64,000 nucleotides of DNA from an uncultured Caryophanales bacterium (GCA_947302535.1 CAMYVX010000001.1:1-64000), one strand, 5' to 3'. Counted from the stretch's first letter, positions 9,591 through 18,714 are shown. Numbers and translations: made by a program. Notes: a model not told the origin generated them from the letters alone.

Positions 9591-9624
9591 ACTGGTCAAC
9601 GAAAAGTAGACAGTTCAAAAAAGC

Positions 9625-10431
9625 TCAATACCCCATGTCAGATTTAAACTGATGTGGGGTTTTGTATTGTAAACAGTACATTGGACGCTCATGATTGTAG
9701 TAATGAATGTATTCTTTTATCAAAGATAAAACATCATCGCATTTCTTCAAATTAAAATCGATGAATAGTTCGTCTTTGATCCATCCATTTAAAGATTCGT
9801 CTATCGGATTGTCTGTCGGAGTTCCCGCTCGAGACATTGAATGAATAATGTTATTATTAGTTAGAAGCTTATTAAAGGCTTCAGAAGAATAAACCGAACC
9901 TTGATCTGTGTGCAAAGTAGATAAGTTGGTTTGTTCTTTTTCTTTTATAAGACTAATAACTTGTTCTAATCCTTCGAAATAAGGTTTTATATCACCTTTT
10001 CGATCAGTTAATCCAAATCCCACAATTTCACGATTGAATGTATCGAAATATAATGTAAGTTCGTAATAGATTCCTTTGGAATAGAAGGCTGTCATATCAG
10101 AAACGATGATTTCTAATGGTTTAGATGCGTTCCAGTTATTCCATATGAGATTGTCGTAGATATAGCTACTTTCCCCAGGTTTCTTATATCGATAATGTTT
10201 TGATTCACACATTATCCCTGCATATTTCCTACATCTATAAACATATTCAGGTGACATGATTACTCCATGATGTTTCTTGATATAAGCCGCTAACCAACGA
10301 TAACCATGAGCTTTATGTTTTGATGATAGTTCTTTAATATATTCGACATCCTTCATTCTTTGGATATGCCTCGCTGAAGGATGGGCTTTACGATATTTCC
10401 ATTTGTAATAACCGCTTCGATTTATATCCAT
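9625..10431 (-). CDS. IS3-family transposase OrfB (DDE integrase core)
   Basis: SDMTAFYSKGIYYELTLYFDTFNREIVGFGL, HTDQGSVYSS, HERPMYCLQYKTP; probably expressed as an OrfAB frameshift fusion. Confidence 0.95.
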   Translation of the reverse strand: MDINRSGYYKWKYRKAHPSARHIQRMKDVEYIKELSSKHKAHGYRWLAAYIKKHHGVIMSPEYVYRCRKYAGIMCESKHYRYKKPGESSYIYDNLIWNNWNASKPLEIIVSDMTAFYSKGIYYELTLYFDTFNREIVGFGLTDRKGDIKPYFEGLEQVISLIKEKEQTNLSTLHTDQGSVYSSEAFNKLLTNNNIIHSMSRAGTPTDNPIDESLNGWIKDELFIDFNLKKCDDVLSLIKEYIHYYNHERPMYCLQYKTPHQFKSDMGY

Positions 10432-10475
10432 AACATTACAAAGTAATGAAACGGGATATTGTTTAGATAATTCTT

Positions 10476-10859
10476 CTAAGACTTCGTATTCAAGTCTTTG
10501 ATAGTAACGTATTCCTTTTTTGAACCAACTCCTTTCACTTGGTACCCTTTTTTTAATCTGGCTACCTCAATTTCTAACTTCATCACTTTTAATCGAAGTT
10601 CTTCTTCTTTGGTTTTGTTTTTCTTGTTTCTTAACCCTGCAAGATGATTAAACCCATGAGATTTTTTGCCTGTTTGGCTACGCAATCCATCGATACCAAA
10701 TTCTAGATATGCTTTTTTCCATTTCTTGAATGAAGAACCAGCGATTTCGTATTTGTCTGCAGTTTTTCGATAAGATGGGTGCTGGTCATTTAAGTATTCT
10801 AGAATAATCATCTCTTTCTCTTTTGGACTGCGCATTGTATTTTTCTTTTTTGTTCGCAT
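10476..10859 (-). CDS. IS3-family transposase OrfA (helix-turn-helix)
   Basis: SPKEKEMIILEYLNDQHPSYRKTADKYEIAGSSFKKWKKAYLEFGIDGL; upstream of OrfB in -1 phase. Confidence 0.92.
   Translation of the reverse strand: MRTKKKNTMRSPKEKEMIILEYLNDQHPSYRKTADKYEIAGSSFKKWKKAYLEFGIDGLRSQTGKKSHGFNHLAGLRNKKNKTKEEELRLKVMKLEIEVARLKKGYQVKGVGSKKEYVTIKDLNTKS
10514..10522 (-). other. Programmed -1 ribosomal frameshift site (A6G type)
   Basis: Minus strand cAAAAAAGg; shifting -1 here yields FKKGIRYYQRLEYEVLEELSKQYPVSLLCNVMDINRSGYYKW, contiguous with OrfB. Confidence 0.75.
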
Positions 10860-10959
10860 TTAAAACCTCCTTTTGAATAGAATAGCAAAGAAAAAAGTGG
10901 ATGGGGCTTTTTTGCCCTTGTCCACTTTTATCCTAGCACTCCACTAGCGGGTCATTTTT

Positions 10960-11375
10960 TGTTGTCTGAGCCATCGTGCGAATGATGAGCGAGTTAAAAC
11001 CCCCAGATAGTCTGGGGTGGAGGTAAAACTTATAGTTTTGCCCAAAAGAAAATCTCCTTACAATATTAATGCGGACCAACGCGTTAATATGAAAGGAGAC
11101 ATATGCCTCGAGACGAATTAAGTTTAGCACATACTGTATGGAACTGTAAGTACCATATCGTGTTTGCTCCAAAATAGCCGAATACATTAGGAATCAACTA
11201 AAGGAGGATGAAGCGGTTGTCCAAATGACAATCGACTTCGACGAAGACCCGTTTACGGGTAGCTAAGGACAAAAGCAAGCGGTGGTCCGCATTTCGCCCT
11301 TGATGGGGGCGGCTAGTAATAGAGGGCTAATATCTGCCCGACTATGAAAAACCACCGGATTGTCCGATGGATATT
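10960..11375 (+). mobile_element. Internally deleted IS200/IS605-type element (MITE-like)
   Basis: Left hairpin ccccagatagtctgggg; truncated tnpA MPRDELSLAHTVWNCKYHIVFAPK followed after a frameshift by EYIRNQLKEDEAVVQMTIDFDEDPFTGS*; GC-rich ends. Confidence 0.75.
11103..11273 (+). pseudogene. tnpA (IS200-type Y1 transposase) remnant
   Basis: N- and C-terminal tnpA segments joined by a deletion plus frameshift at ~11175. Confidence 0.75.
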
Positions 11376-11463
11376 TATTTCTTTATAAAAAATATCACGG
11401 TACAGTGATATAATTATGTTGAGTTTTAGAAAGTATAAACATTTAAATAAGGAGATAATTGTT

Positions 11464-11892
11464 ATGTTTAACAAAGTTAAAAATGTTTACCCTCTAGATG
11501 ATTATAAATTGCTTGTCCAGTTTTGCGTTGGTGTTACAAAGATATATGATGTAAAACCATTATTTAAATGGAAAGATGTTTTCAAAACGTTAAAAGAAAA
11601 CGAATTATTCTATGCTGTTTATGTCGATGTAGGCGGATGTGGAATAGTGTGGAATGATTATGTTGATCTTTCTTGTGATGAACTATGGGAAAATGGAAAA
11701 GAAATAAAAACACCGTTTGATGGTTTGATGTCAATGAATGACGCTACTACGATTTGGGGATTAAATGAATCTACATTAAGAAAGGCCATATCATATGGAA
11801 AACTAAAAAACGGAATTGATGTATGTAAATATGGCAAACAATGGGTTGTTTCTATCGAAGCAATGAATAGGGAATATGGGCAACCACATTAA
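11464..11892 (+). CDS. DUF2442 protein with C-terminal helix-turn-helix
   Basis: MFNKVKNVYPLDDYKLLVQFCVGVTKIYDVKPLF...FYAVYVDVGGCGIVWNDYVDLSCDELWENG then MSMNDATTIWGLNESTLRKAISYGKL; SD aaggag upstream. Confidence 0.8.
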   Translation: MFNKVKNVYPLDDYKLLVQFCVGVTKIYDVKPLFKWKDVFKTLKENELFYAVYVDVGGCGIVWNDYVDLSCDELWENGKEIKTPFDGLMSMNDATTIWGLNESTLRKAISYGKLKNGIDVCKYGKQWVVSIEAMNREYGQPH

Positions 11893-11925
11893 ACAAAAAA
11901 TAATGTTTAGAAATATCGAATAATC

Positions 11926-11954
11926 TTACAAAAGGATAGGAAGATGAATATAAT
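11926..11954 (+). promoter_or_regulatory. Sigma-70 promoter of candidate ncRNA
   Basis: TTACAA - 17 bp - TATAAT. Confidence 0.65.
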
Positions 11955-11960
11955 ATAATT

Positions 11961-12162
11961 GTCAAAGGTGGAGATGTACGGTCACTACGGTAGCGCTACT
12001 GACTGTGATTCGTCAGCGTACGACCACGCCGCACCCTAGCCATAGGGTGGAATCGGGGATGCAGGTGGAAGGCTAATAGATGACCTCTAACGATTAAGTC
12101 GCTTTCCTTAATGAGGCTGTCCTGCTTGGCAAACAATTGATGACTCAGATGAGTCATTTTTT
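11961..12162 (+). ncRNA. Structured non-coding RNA (~200 nt), family not identified
   Basis: Dedicated promoter; closing helix GTCAAaG/CTTGGC, GTACG/CGTAC, CTGAC/GTCAG, CCCTA/TAGGG, GCAGG/CCTGC, CCTC-ATTAAG/CTTAAT-GAGG; intrinsic terminator; no ORF; GC-richer than surroundings. Confidence 0.7.
12140..12162 (+). terminator. Rho-independent terminator of the candidate ncRNA
   Basis: ATGACTC AGAT GAGTCAT followed by a T run. Confidence 0.8.
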
Positions 12163-12173
12163 GTTGCTTAGAA

Positions 12174-12207
12174 AAAAAGGCACCTTCATTTTCGAAAGTG
12201 CCTTTAA
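12174..12207. terminator. Terminator (bidirectional)
   Basis: AAAGGCACCTTC...GAAAGTGCCTTT flanked by A and T runs. Confidence 0.7.
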
Positions 12208-12224
12208 AGGGGGATTATAGAAAA

Positions 12225-13046
12225 CTAATATTCAGTTTTTCTTTTTAGATATTCATCTAAGACATCATCCCATTGATGATATTTATAGATTTTATGCATG
12301 CTCTCAATATCCCATTGTTTAATATTTGCCGTGTGGGGATAGGGGAACCAGAATAATCTTTTAGAAAAGTGTCTAACTACAGTCCATTTATGTAAGAACT
12401 TTTGGTCATTAAATCTTTGAGGGAGATGCTTTCTTTTTTTTGTGGATTTCACAATCGCGGTTTGATCAGCAAATATGAATTTTTTTCTTCTTAATTGGTT
12501 TCTCGCTTTTTCAAATAAACCAGTTTCTTTACATTTCTTCATGTTAAATAGAAGAACTCCAGCGTTTAAATAACCAGGATGATGTAAGAAAACGTATTTA
12601 CCATAATGGTCACACGCACCTGCATATTCGTATTTAGTGATATCTTGGTCATATAGCAACGCTATATCGCGGTTAAACATAATATCGCAGTCTAAATATA
12701 AAAGCTTATCAGGAATGTCTTCAATAAGGTCAGCGAGTAAACGAATAAGAGTGTAAGGAGAGCAATACGCCTTTTCGTTTGGGCAACCACCTAATTCACG
12801 AGTATAAATATCTTTAACATCAATGAGATGAACTTGGCTAGATTCATCATATTCTTTGACTAATTTCTCTAAGCATAATCTTTGAGCTTCGTTAATGGGT
12901 TCAAATTTCTTATTCATCTCAGTCATATCCATAGTGAATATGTATATATTTAAAGGAGTCTTTTCACTCCTTTTTAAAATGGATAATGTACCTGTAAGAA
13001 CACCATCAAAGACATTCTTTGAACCACAAAATAAGATGTTTTTCAT
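12225..13046 (-). CDS. Glycosyltransferase family 8
   Basis: DKLLYLDCDIMFNRDIALLYDQD, YLNAGVLLFNMKKCKE, FADQTAI; preferred start MKNILFCGS. Confidence 0.88.
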   Translation of the reverse strand: MKNILFCGSKNVFDGVLTGTLSILKRSEKTPLNIYIFTMDMTEMNKKFEPINEAQRLCLEKLVKEYDESSQVHLIDVKDIYTRELGGCPNEKAYCSPYTLIRLLADLIEDIPDKLLYLDCDIMFNRDIALLYDQDITKYEYAGACDHYGKYVFLHHPGYLNAGVLLFNMKKCKETGLFEKARNQLRRKKFIFADQTAIVKSTKKRKHLPQRFNDQKFLHKWTVVRHFSKRLFWFPYPHTANIKQWDIESMHKIYKYHQWDDVLDEYLKRKTEY

Positions 13047-13047
13047 T

Positions 13048-13944
13048 TTATGAACTCGCCTTCTTTCTATATTCAATTAATTCCACTTCGTTAAATTCTG
13101 TTAATTCCACCATAGAGTTATAAACTTCATCTCTTAATTTCTTAATCGCATCTTTACTTGATAAAGAGGCATCAGGATAAAATGGTCCTCTAATGCGAGT
13201 AATGATTTGTACTTTATTGGGGTTCTTTCTTCTTTTATATGTATTAACAAAACAGTAAACTGGAACCTTTAAACTAACAGGGTAAGTAAAAGAGGTGTCC
13301 TTAAAGGGACGGATATGAGTGTAATAAGGCCATAGATGAGCTTCTGGATAAATAAAGATTGCGTTCTTTTTCTTAATGCGACGAGCAATCTCATTAGTAA
13401 AGTTTTCTCTAGCCCCAATTGTATCTGGAAGAGGAATGGCTCCTAGATAAGGAATAATCTTACCAAATCCAGGCATAGAAACATTGTTAGGATGAACAAT
13501 AACAGAAGATCTCTTTGGATGAGAGATATGGCAAGGCATAAAAGCATCCCCAATTATTTGAGTGTGATTGCCATATATAAAATAGCCAGTCTTCTTTCCC
13601 TTTTTAAGTAGTTTCTTTCCTTTAATTTTATGATGGAATTTTATTTTCAAATAAAACCAAGAAAGAGGAAGAGCGAAAAAGCGATATAAAAACGTAGAGA
13701 AGAATCTACCGAAAATAGTTTTAGGATGATAACGATACTTTTCATCAATCGTTTTCGCTTTAATTTCTGCGATTGAAAACTCGTCATTTAATTCATCTTC
13801 ATATTCAATGACATCAGGTAAACCTTTTATTTTTCCCATACAGTATAACTTTACTACAAATTTATACTGTCTTACTAATATTTTCTTTTTTGCTGGTCCA
13901 CTAAAATAGAATAATAAAAGCAACCCACATAATAGATTGCTCAT
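13048..13944 (-). CDS. 1-acyl-glycerol-3-phosphate acyltransferase-like (PlsC family)
   Basis: NHTQIIGDAFM (NHxxxxD-like) and IYPEAHLWPYYTHIRPFK. Confidence 0.8.
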   Translation of the reverse strand: MSNLLCGLLLLFYFSGPAKKKILVRQYKFVVKLYCMGKIKGLPDVIEYEDELNDEFSIAEIKAKTIDEKYRYHPKTIFGRFFSTFLYRFFALPLSWFYLKIKFHHKIKGKKLLKKGKKTGYFIYGNHTQIIGDAFMPCHISHPKRSSVIVHPNNVSMPGFGKIIPYLGAIPLPDTIGARENFTNEIARRIKKKNAIFIYPEAHLWPYYTHIRPFKDTSFTYPVSLKVPVYCFVNTYKRRKNPNKVQIITRIRGPFYPDASLSSKDAIKKLRDEVYNSMVELTEFNEVELIEYRKKASS

Positions 13945-13964
13945 TATTGATGTATATTTATGAA

Positions 13965-14588
13965 TTATTGGTTAATTTTGAAAAGTTTGCCTCTACCTAA
14001 AATGGTTTTGTCATAATATATCTTTGCATTGATATAATTTGCTATTTCTTCTGAGACATCATCTAAACTACATTTTAACTCTTCTCTTAGCCAAGAAACA
14101 TAAAGAAAACAAATGCCAGCAGTGCAAAAATTTATGGAAGCATAAACTTCCTCTTCAATCGAGGCAAATGGACTTCTCTTACTTTCTTTTTCTACTAGTT
14201 TGTTGGCGAGGTCTCTAGAAAAGCTAATTAAAAAATCAGGAGCGGTTCTCACTTTAGCCATCTTTTTATATAATTCCAAGTTTTCCATAATCTTTATATT
14301 AATCACTTCCTTAAAAAACTTCTTTGGATCACTGAAAAATACTTCTCCATCAAAATGAGTTAGTATTTCTTCAAGTCTTTTGTAAAAGTAATTATGAATT
14401 GTTTCAGGGATTTGCCATATGCCTTTATAGTGTCGGTAAAAAGTGGTGTGGTTAATATTGGCCTTACGACAAATCTCACTAATGGTAATCTCAGTGATTC
14501 TCTGCTTGATAAATATATCAAGAAAGGCATCAATGATACGATTATCCACCTCGCTATAGTTTTTGTTCCTATTTTCAATTGTTATCAT
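13965..14588 (-). CDS. TetR family transcriptional regulator
   Basis: N-terminal HTH ITISEICRKANINHTTFYRHYKGIWQI. Confidence 0.9.
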   Translation of the reverse strand: MITIENRNKNYSEVDNRIIDAFLDIFIKQRITEITISEICRKANINHTTFYRHYKGIWQIPETIHNYFYKRLEEILTHFDGEVFFSDPKKFFKEVINIKIMENLELYKKMAKVRTAPDFLISFSRDLANKLVEKESKRSPFASIEEEVYASINFCTAGICFLYVSWLREELKCSLDDVSEEIANYINAKIYYDKTILGRGKLFKINQ

Positions 14589-14611
14589 AATTTTTACCTA
14601 ACATTATGATA
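14583..14611. promoter_or_regulatory. Inverted repeat over the tetR start
   Basis: TATCATAAT-N11-ATTATGATA. Confidence 0.45.
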
Positions 14612-14630
14612 GTCCTTTAAATGATAATTT

Positions 14631-14647
14631 TGCAACAAACTGTTGCA
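14631..14647. promoter_or_regulatory. Putative TetR operator
   Basis: Perfect TGCAACA-AAC-TGTTGCA inverted repeat upstream of the divergent tetR gene. Confidence 0.65.
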
Positions 14648-14758
14648 TAAAAAGGCCCTATATACGCGCTTAGGCGCATTTTTTGTTTACTAATCCTGGT
14701 TTTTAAGTTAATATTCACTTACTTGCGTTTAAGCGTATATGCGTAATGGAGGTTCAAT

Positions 14759-16081
14759 ATGACCAAACAAGAAGTATTAAAGTTAATCAAAGAGAATAAC
14801 ATTTCCTACATTCGTTTACAGTTCTCTGACATGCTTGGCTATGTTAAAGCAGTGGAGATTCCTGTTTCTCGAATCGAAGATGCTTTAGACAATAAGATTA
14901 TGTTTGATGGCTCTTCTATTGAAGGATTTGTCCGTATCAAAGAAGCTGACATGTATTTACATCCTGATATTGATACATTCTTAATTCTTCCTTTTGAAGA
15001 TTTATCTTATGGAGGAGTGGCTCGTTTTATTTGTGATGTCTATACTCCTGAAGGAAAACCTTTCCCTGGAGACCCACGTTTAATCTTAAAAAAACAAATT
15101 GAAAAAATGAAAGAATTGGGTTTAACCCAAATGAATGTTGGTTTTGAACCAGAATTCTATCTTTTCAAGGCTAATGAGAATGGCGATATCGATATGTCTG
15201 ATAAGGCTTCCTATTTTGATTTAACACCATTCGATGGTGGAGAAGAAATTAGAAGAGAAATCACTCTTGTTTTAGAAAAGATGGGATTTGATATTCAAGC
15301 CAGTCACCACGAAGTGGGACCTGGACAAAACGAGATTACCTTTAAATATAGAGATGTTCTCACTGCTTGTGATTTAGTGCAAACATATAAACAAGTCGTT
15401 CAAGTAGTGGCGAGAAAACATGGTTATATTGCAACATTTATGCCAAAACCAATCGAAGGAAAAGCTGGTAACGGCATGCACACTAATTGTTCCTTCCTTG
15501 GAAAAGATGGCAAGAATGTCTTTTTCGATGAAAAAGATCCATTACAATTATCAAAGATTTGCCGTAAATGGATGAGCGGAATTATTGAACATGCTCGTGA
15601 ATTAGCCCTTTTAACTAATCCATCTGTTAATTCTTATAAACGTTTAGTGTCTGGCTTTGAAGCTCCTATCTACGTATGTTGGAGTGACGCGAATAGAAGT
15701 TCTTTAATTAGAATTCCTGCCGCCAGAGGCATGGCTACAAGAACTGAATTAAGAAACGTGGATCCATTTGCTAACCCATATATCGCTCTCGCGGGCATTA
15801 TGGCGTGCGGATTTGACGGCATTATTAACGATAAAAAAGAAGTGCCACCAACAGACGATAATATTTTTGAATTAACCGATGATGAAATTGATGAACGCGG
15901 CATTAAACGTTTACCAGAAACATTGCATGAAGCCGTTGTTTTATTCAAAAAATCAAAGATTTTAAAAGAAGTTCTTGGTGAACATACTTATAGCAAATAT
16001 CTTATTGCAAAAGAACAAGAGTGGAAGTCCTACCACACTTCTGTTTCTAAATGGGAAACTGAAAACTACCTCGGGAGATAA
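14759..16081 (+). CDS. glnA: Type I glutamine synthetase
   Basis: MFDGSSIEGFVRIKEADMYL, GFEPEFYLF, NEITFKYRD, KPIEGKAGNGMH, NPYIALAG. Confidence 0.98.
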   Translation: MTKQEVLKLIKENNISYIRLQFSDMLGYVKAVEIPVSRIEDALDNKIMFDGSSIEGFVRIKEADMYLHPDIDTFLILPFEDLSYGGVARFICDVYTPEGKPFPGDPRLILKKQIEKMKELGLTQMNVGFEPEFYLFKANENGDIDMSDKASYFDLTPFDGGEEIRREITLVLEKMGFDIQASHHEVGPGQNEITFKYRDVLTACDLVQTYKQVVQVVARKHGYIATFMPKPIEGKAGNGMHTNCSFLGKDGKNVFFDEKDPLQLSKICRKWMSGIIEHARELALLTNPSVNSYKRLVSGFEAPIYVCWSDANRSSLIRIPAARGMATRTELRNVDPFANPYIALAGIMACGFDGIINDKKEVPPTDDNIFELTDDEIDERGIKRLPETLHEAVVLFKKSKILKEVLGEHTYSKYLIAKEQEWKSYHTSVSKWETENYLGR

Positions 16082-16084
16082 TTT

Positions 16085-17866
16085 ATGTGTGGAATAGTTG
16101 GCTGTATTGGCAAAATAAATACTAAAAAGTATTTAATTGAAGGTTTAAAGACCTTAGATTATCGTGGATATGACTCCGCGGGAATCGCTTATTTAAATAA
16201 CAATCAAGTAGAGATTTGTAAAACTGTTGGTAGTGTTTCTTTGCTTGAAGAGAAATCTCCAAAAGAAATCACTTCCTTTATAGGAATTGGTCATACACGT
16301 TGGGCCACTCACGGAGTGCCTTGCGATATTAACTCTCACCCAGTTCAATCTATGAATAAGACTATTACTCTGGTTCATAATGGAGTTATTGAAAACTTCA
16401 TGGAAATCAAAAAAGAACTGATGGAAAAAGGATATAAATTTACTTCCGCGACCGATAGTGAAGTTATTGCTTCTTTGATTGAAGACACTTTAAAAAGTGG
16501 CAAAAGCATGTTAAAGACCTTACAAAGTGTCATGAAGAAACTTGAAGGAAGCTTTGCTTGCTCTATTATTTGGGAAGAAGATAAAAAACATTTATATCTT
16601 ATCAAACGTAGTTCACCGATTATGGTGGGCGTTGGTGATGGCTTTAATCTTGTTGCTTCTGACGCCGTCCCAATTATTGAATACACAAAAAAGATTATTG
16701 ATTTAGATGACGATCAAATCGCGATTATCTCTGATAAAGAAGTTAACCTTTACGATATTCATGTTAGACCAGTCATCATTAAATATTCCGATAAAGAACC
16801 AAGCTTATTGAGTAGAGATTTAAATGGATATCCCCATTTTATGCTCAAGGAAATTGAAGAAATTGAAAATGTCGTGAGAAGACTTTGTCTTAATTTCTTT
16901 AATGGTGAAGAATTTACCTTTGACCCACATCTAATGAAAGACTTACACGCAGCAGATAATATTATCTTTATCGGCTGTGGTACAAGTTATCATGCTTCAT
17001 TAGTGGGCGCTCGTTTCTTTAGAAAACAAGAAATTGATGCGGATGTCTTTATCGCTAGTGAATGGGCATATTACCCACAAATTTCAGGAAAGAATCCATT
17101 TGTCATCCTCCTTTCTCAATCGGGCGAAACAGCGGATTTAATCCACTGCATGAGAATTATTAAAGAAAAAGGTATTAAGACCTTAGTGGTAACAAACACT
17201 AAAGGTAGTACCTTAGAAAGAAATGCTGACTATTCTATCCTTCTTAATGCTGGACTTGAAGTAAGTGTGGCCTCCACTAAAGCATATTCTGCTCAAGTTG
17301 CCGCTCTTGCTTTATTAACTTCAGCCTTAAAAGATAGAAAGAAAGTCGTCGTTGATTTAAATGAAGCTTGTAAAATCATTTCTCAAATTCGTGTTAGAGA
17401 AAAATCTAGATTACAAGCATTAGCCAATAAACTTAAAGATAGTGAACATCTCTTCTTCCTTGGAAGAGGATATGACCATGACTTCTGTTTAGAAGCTTCT
17501 TTGAAACTTAAAGAAATTAGTTATATTCATTCTGAAGCTATTCCTGGAGGAGAACTCAAACACGGGCCAATTGCTTTAATTGCACAAGATACTCCAGTTA
17601 TCGTCTTCATTAGTGATCCTAACACCGCTTCAAGTATGAGAAATAACATTCAAGAAGTGAAAGCTAGAGGCGCTGATGTTTATGTTGTTGCCACACATTC
17701 ATTATCTAAGGAAGATGATTTTATCATCATCCCAGATTACCCCATCTATCTTTCTAGTATCGCTATTGCACCAATTGCCTTCTATTTTGCTTATTATGCG
17801 TCCTTAGCCAAAGGCTATAATGTTGATAAACCTCGTAATTTAGCTAAATCTGTGACTGTCGAATAA
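16085..17866 (+). CDS. glmS: Glutamine-fructose-6-phosphate aminotransferase (isomerizing)
   Basis: MCGIVGCIGK Ntn start, HTRWATHGVPCDINSHP, GCGTSYHASLVGA, LSQSGETADL, AKSVTVE C-terminus. Confidence 0.98.
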   Translation: MCGIVGCIGKINTKKYLIEGLKTLDYRGYDSAGIAYLNNNQVEICKTVGSVSLLEEKSPKEITSFIGIGHTRWATHGVPCDINSHPVQSMNKTITLVHNGVIENFMEIKKELMEKGYKFTSATDSEVIASLIEDTLKSGKSMLKTLQSVMKKLEGSFACSIIWEEDKKHLYLIKRSSPIMVGVGDGFNLVASDAVPIIEYTKKIIDLDDDQIAIISDKEVNLYDIHVRPVIIKYSDKEPSLLSRDLNGYPHFMLKEIEEIENVVRRLCLNFFNGEEFTFDPHLMKDLHAADNIIFIGCGTSYHASLVGARFFRKQEIDADVFIASEWAYYPQISGKNPFVILLSQSGETADLIHCMRIIKEKGIKTLVVTNTKGSTLERNADYSILLNAGLEVSVASTKAYSAQVAALALLTSALKDRKKVVVDLNEACKIISQIRVREKSRLQALANKLKDSEHLFFLGRGYDHDFCLEASLKLKEISYIHSEAIPGGELKHGPIALIAQDTPVIVFISDPNTASSMRNNIQEVKARGADVYVVATHSLSKEDDFIIIPDYPIYLSSIAIAPIAFYFAYYASLAKGYNVDKPRNLAKSVTVE

Positions 17867-17868
17867 GC

Positions 17869-18714
17869 ATGAAAAAGAAACTTTATAGCGGTATCTACGT
17901 AGGAGAAAGAGCCTTATATAACACTGTTAATGCTTTGGTAAAAGAAAGCACTTTTATGGATGGAGAATCACCCTTAAAAGAATCCAAAAATATTGAAGTC
18001 TCACATTCAGTTTTTAAATGGAAATATCCTTTATGGTACTGCCATAACGTTAAAGTTCATGATACAACCTTCGTCGAAGAAGCGAGAAGTGGAATCTGGT
18101 ATACCCATAATATTCATATGGAAAATTGCCACATCTCCGCTCCAAAACAATTCCGTAAATCATCTTTTATAACGCTTAAGAATTGTTGCTTACCAAATGC
18201 ATTAGAAACAATGTGGAACTGCCACGATATTGAACTTGATAATGTTAATGCATCAGGAGACTATTTTGGTTTAAATGCAGTTAATGTTAAAGTTAAAAAC
18301 TTTAATTTAATTGGAAATTACGCTTTTGATGGTGGTAAAAACATCGAAATTCGTAATTCTAAATTAGATAGTAAAGATTCTTTTTGGAACTGTGAAAATG
18401 TGACAGTTATTGACTCCATTATTGTTGGTGAATATTTAGGGTGGAATAGTAAAAATCTCACCTTTATTAACTGCACAATTCAATCCCATCAAGGGATGTG
18501 CTATATCGATGGTTTAAAGATGATTAATTGTAAACTCCTTAACACTGATTTGTGTTTTGAATTTTGTCATAATGTTGAAGCTGATATTACTACTCATATC
18601 GACTCTATTAAAAACCCATATGATGGGCATATTAAGGCGAAATCAGTTGGAGAAATCATCTTAGATGATAAATTTATTGATCCAACAAAAGTTAAAATTG
18701 AGGTCAAAGAATAA
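17869..18714 (+). CDS. DUF3737 right-handed beta-helix-like protein
   Basis: YSGIYVGERALYNTVNALVKESTFMDGESPLKESKNIEVSHSVFKWKYPLWY. Confidence 0.88.
   Translation: MKKKLYSGIYVGERALYNTVNALVKESTFMDGESPLKESKNIEVSHSVFKWKYPLWYCHNVKVHDTTFVEEARSGIWYTHNIHMENCHISAPKQFRKSSFITLKNCCLPNALETMWNCHDIELDNVNASGDYFGLNAVNVKVKNFNLIGNYAFDGGKNIEIRNSKLDSKDSFWNCENVTVIDSIIVGEYLGWNSKNLTFINCTIQSHQGMCYIDGLKMINCKLLNTDLCFEFCHNVEADITTHIDSIKNPYDGHIKAKSVGEIILDDKFIDPTKVKIEVKE

Larger units (their letters stand above)
9588..10943 (-). mobile_element. IS3-family (IS150-like) insertion sequence
   Basis: orfA plus orfB transposase; imperfect terminal inverted repeats TGAACTGGTCAACGAAAAGTAGACA / TGGAGTGCTAGGATAAAAGTGGACA. Confidence 0.9.

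Noticed and set aside
10933-11187. 84-aa ORF across the IS200-type relic (minus strand)
   Set aside because: Antisense to the tnpA remnant and spans an IS boundary; no SD.
12050-12062. AGGGTGGAATCGGGG resembling a T-box antiterminator motif
   Set aside because: No downstream terminator/antiterminator pairing with it, no T-box upstream elements, and no downstream gene in the right place; the GGG pairs in the CCCTA/TAGGG hairpin instead.
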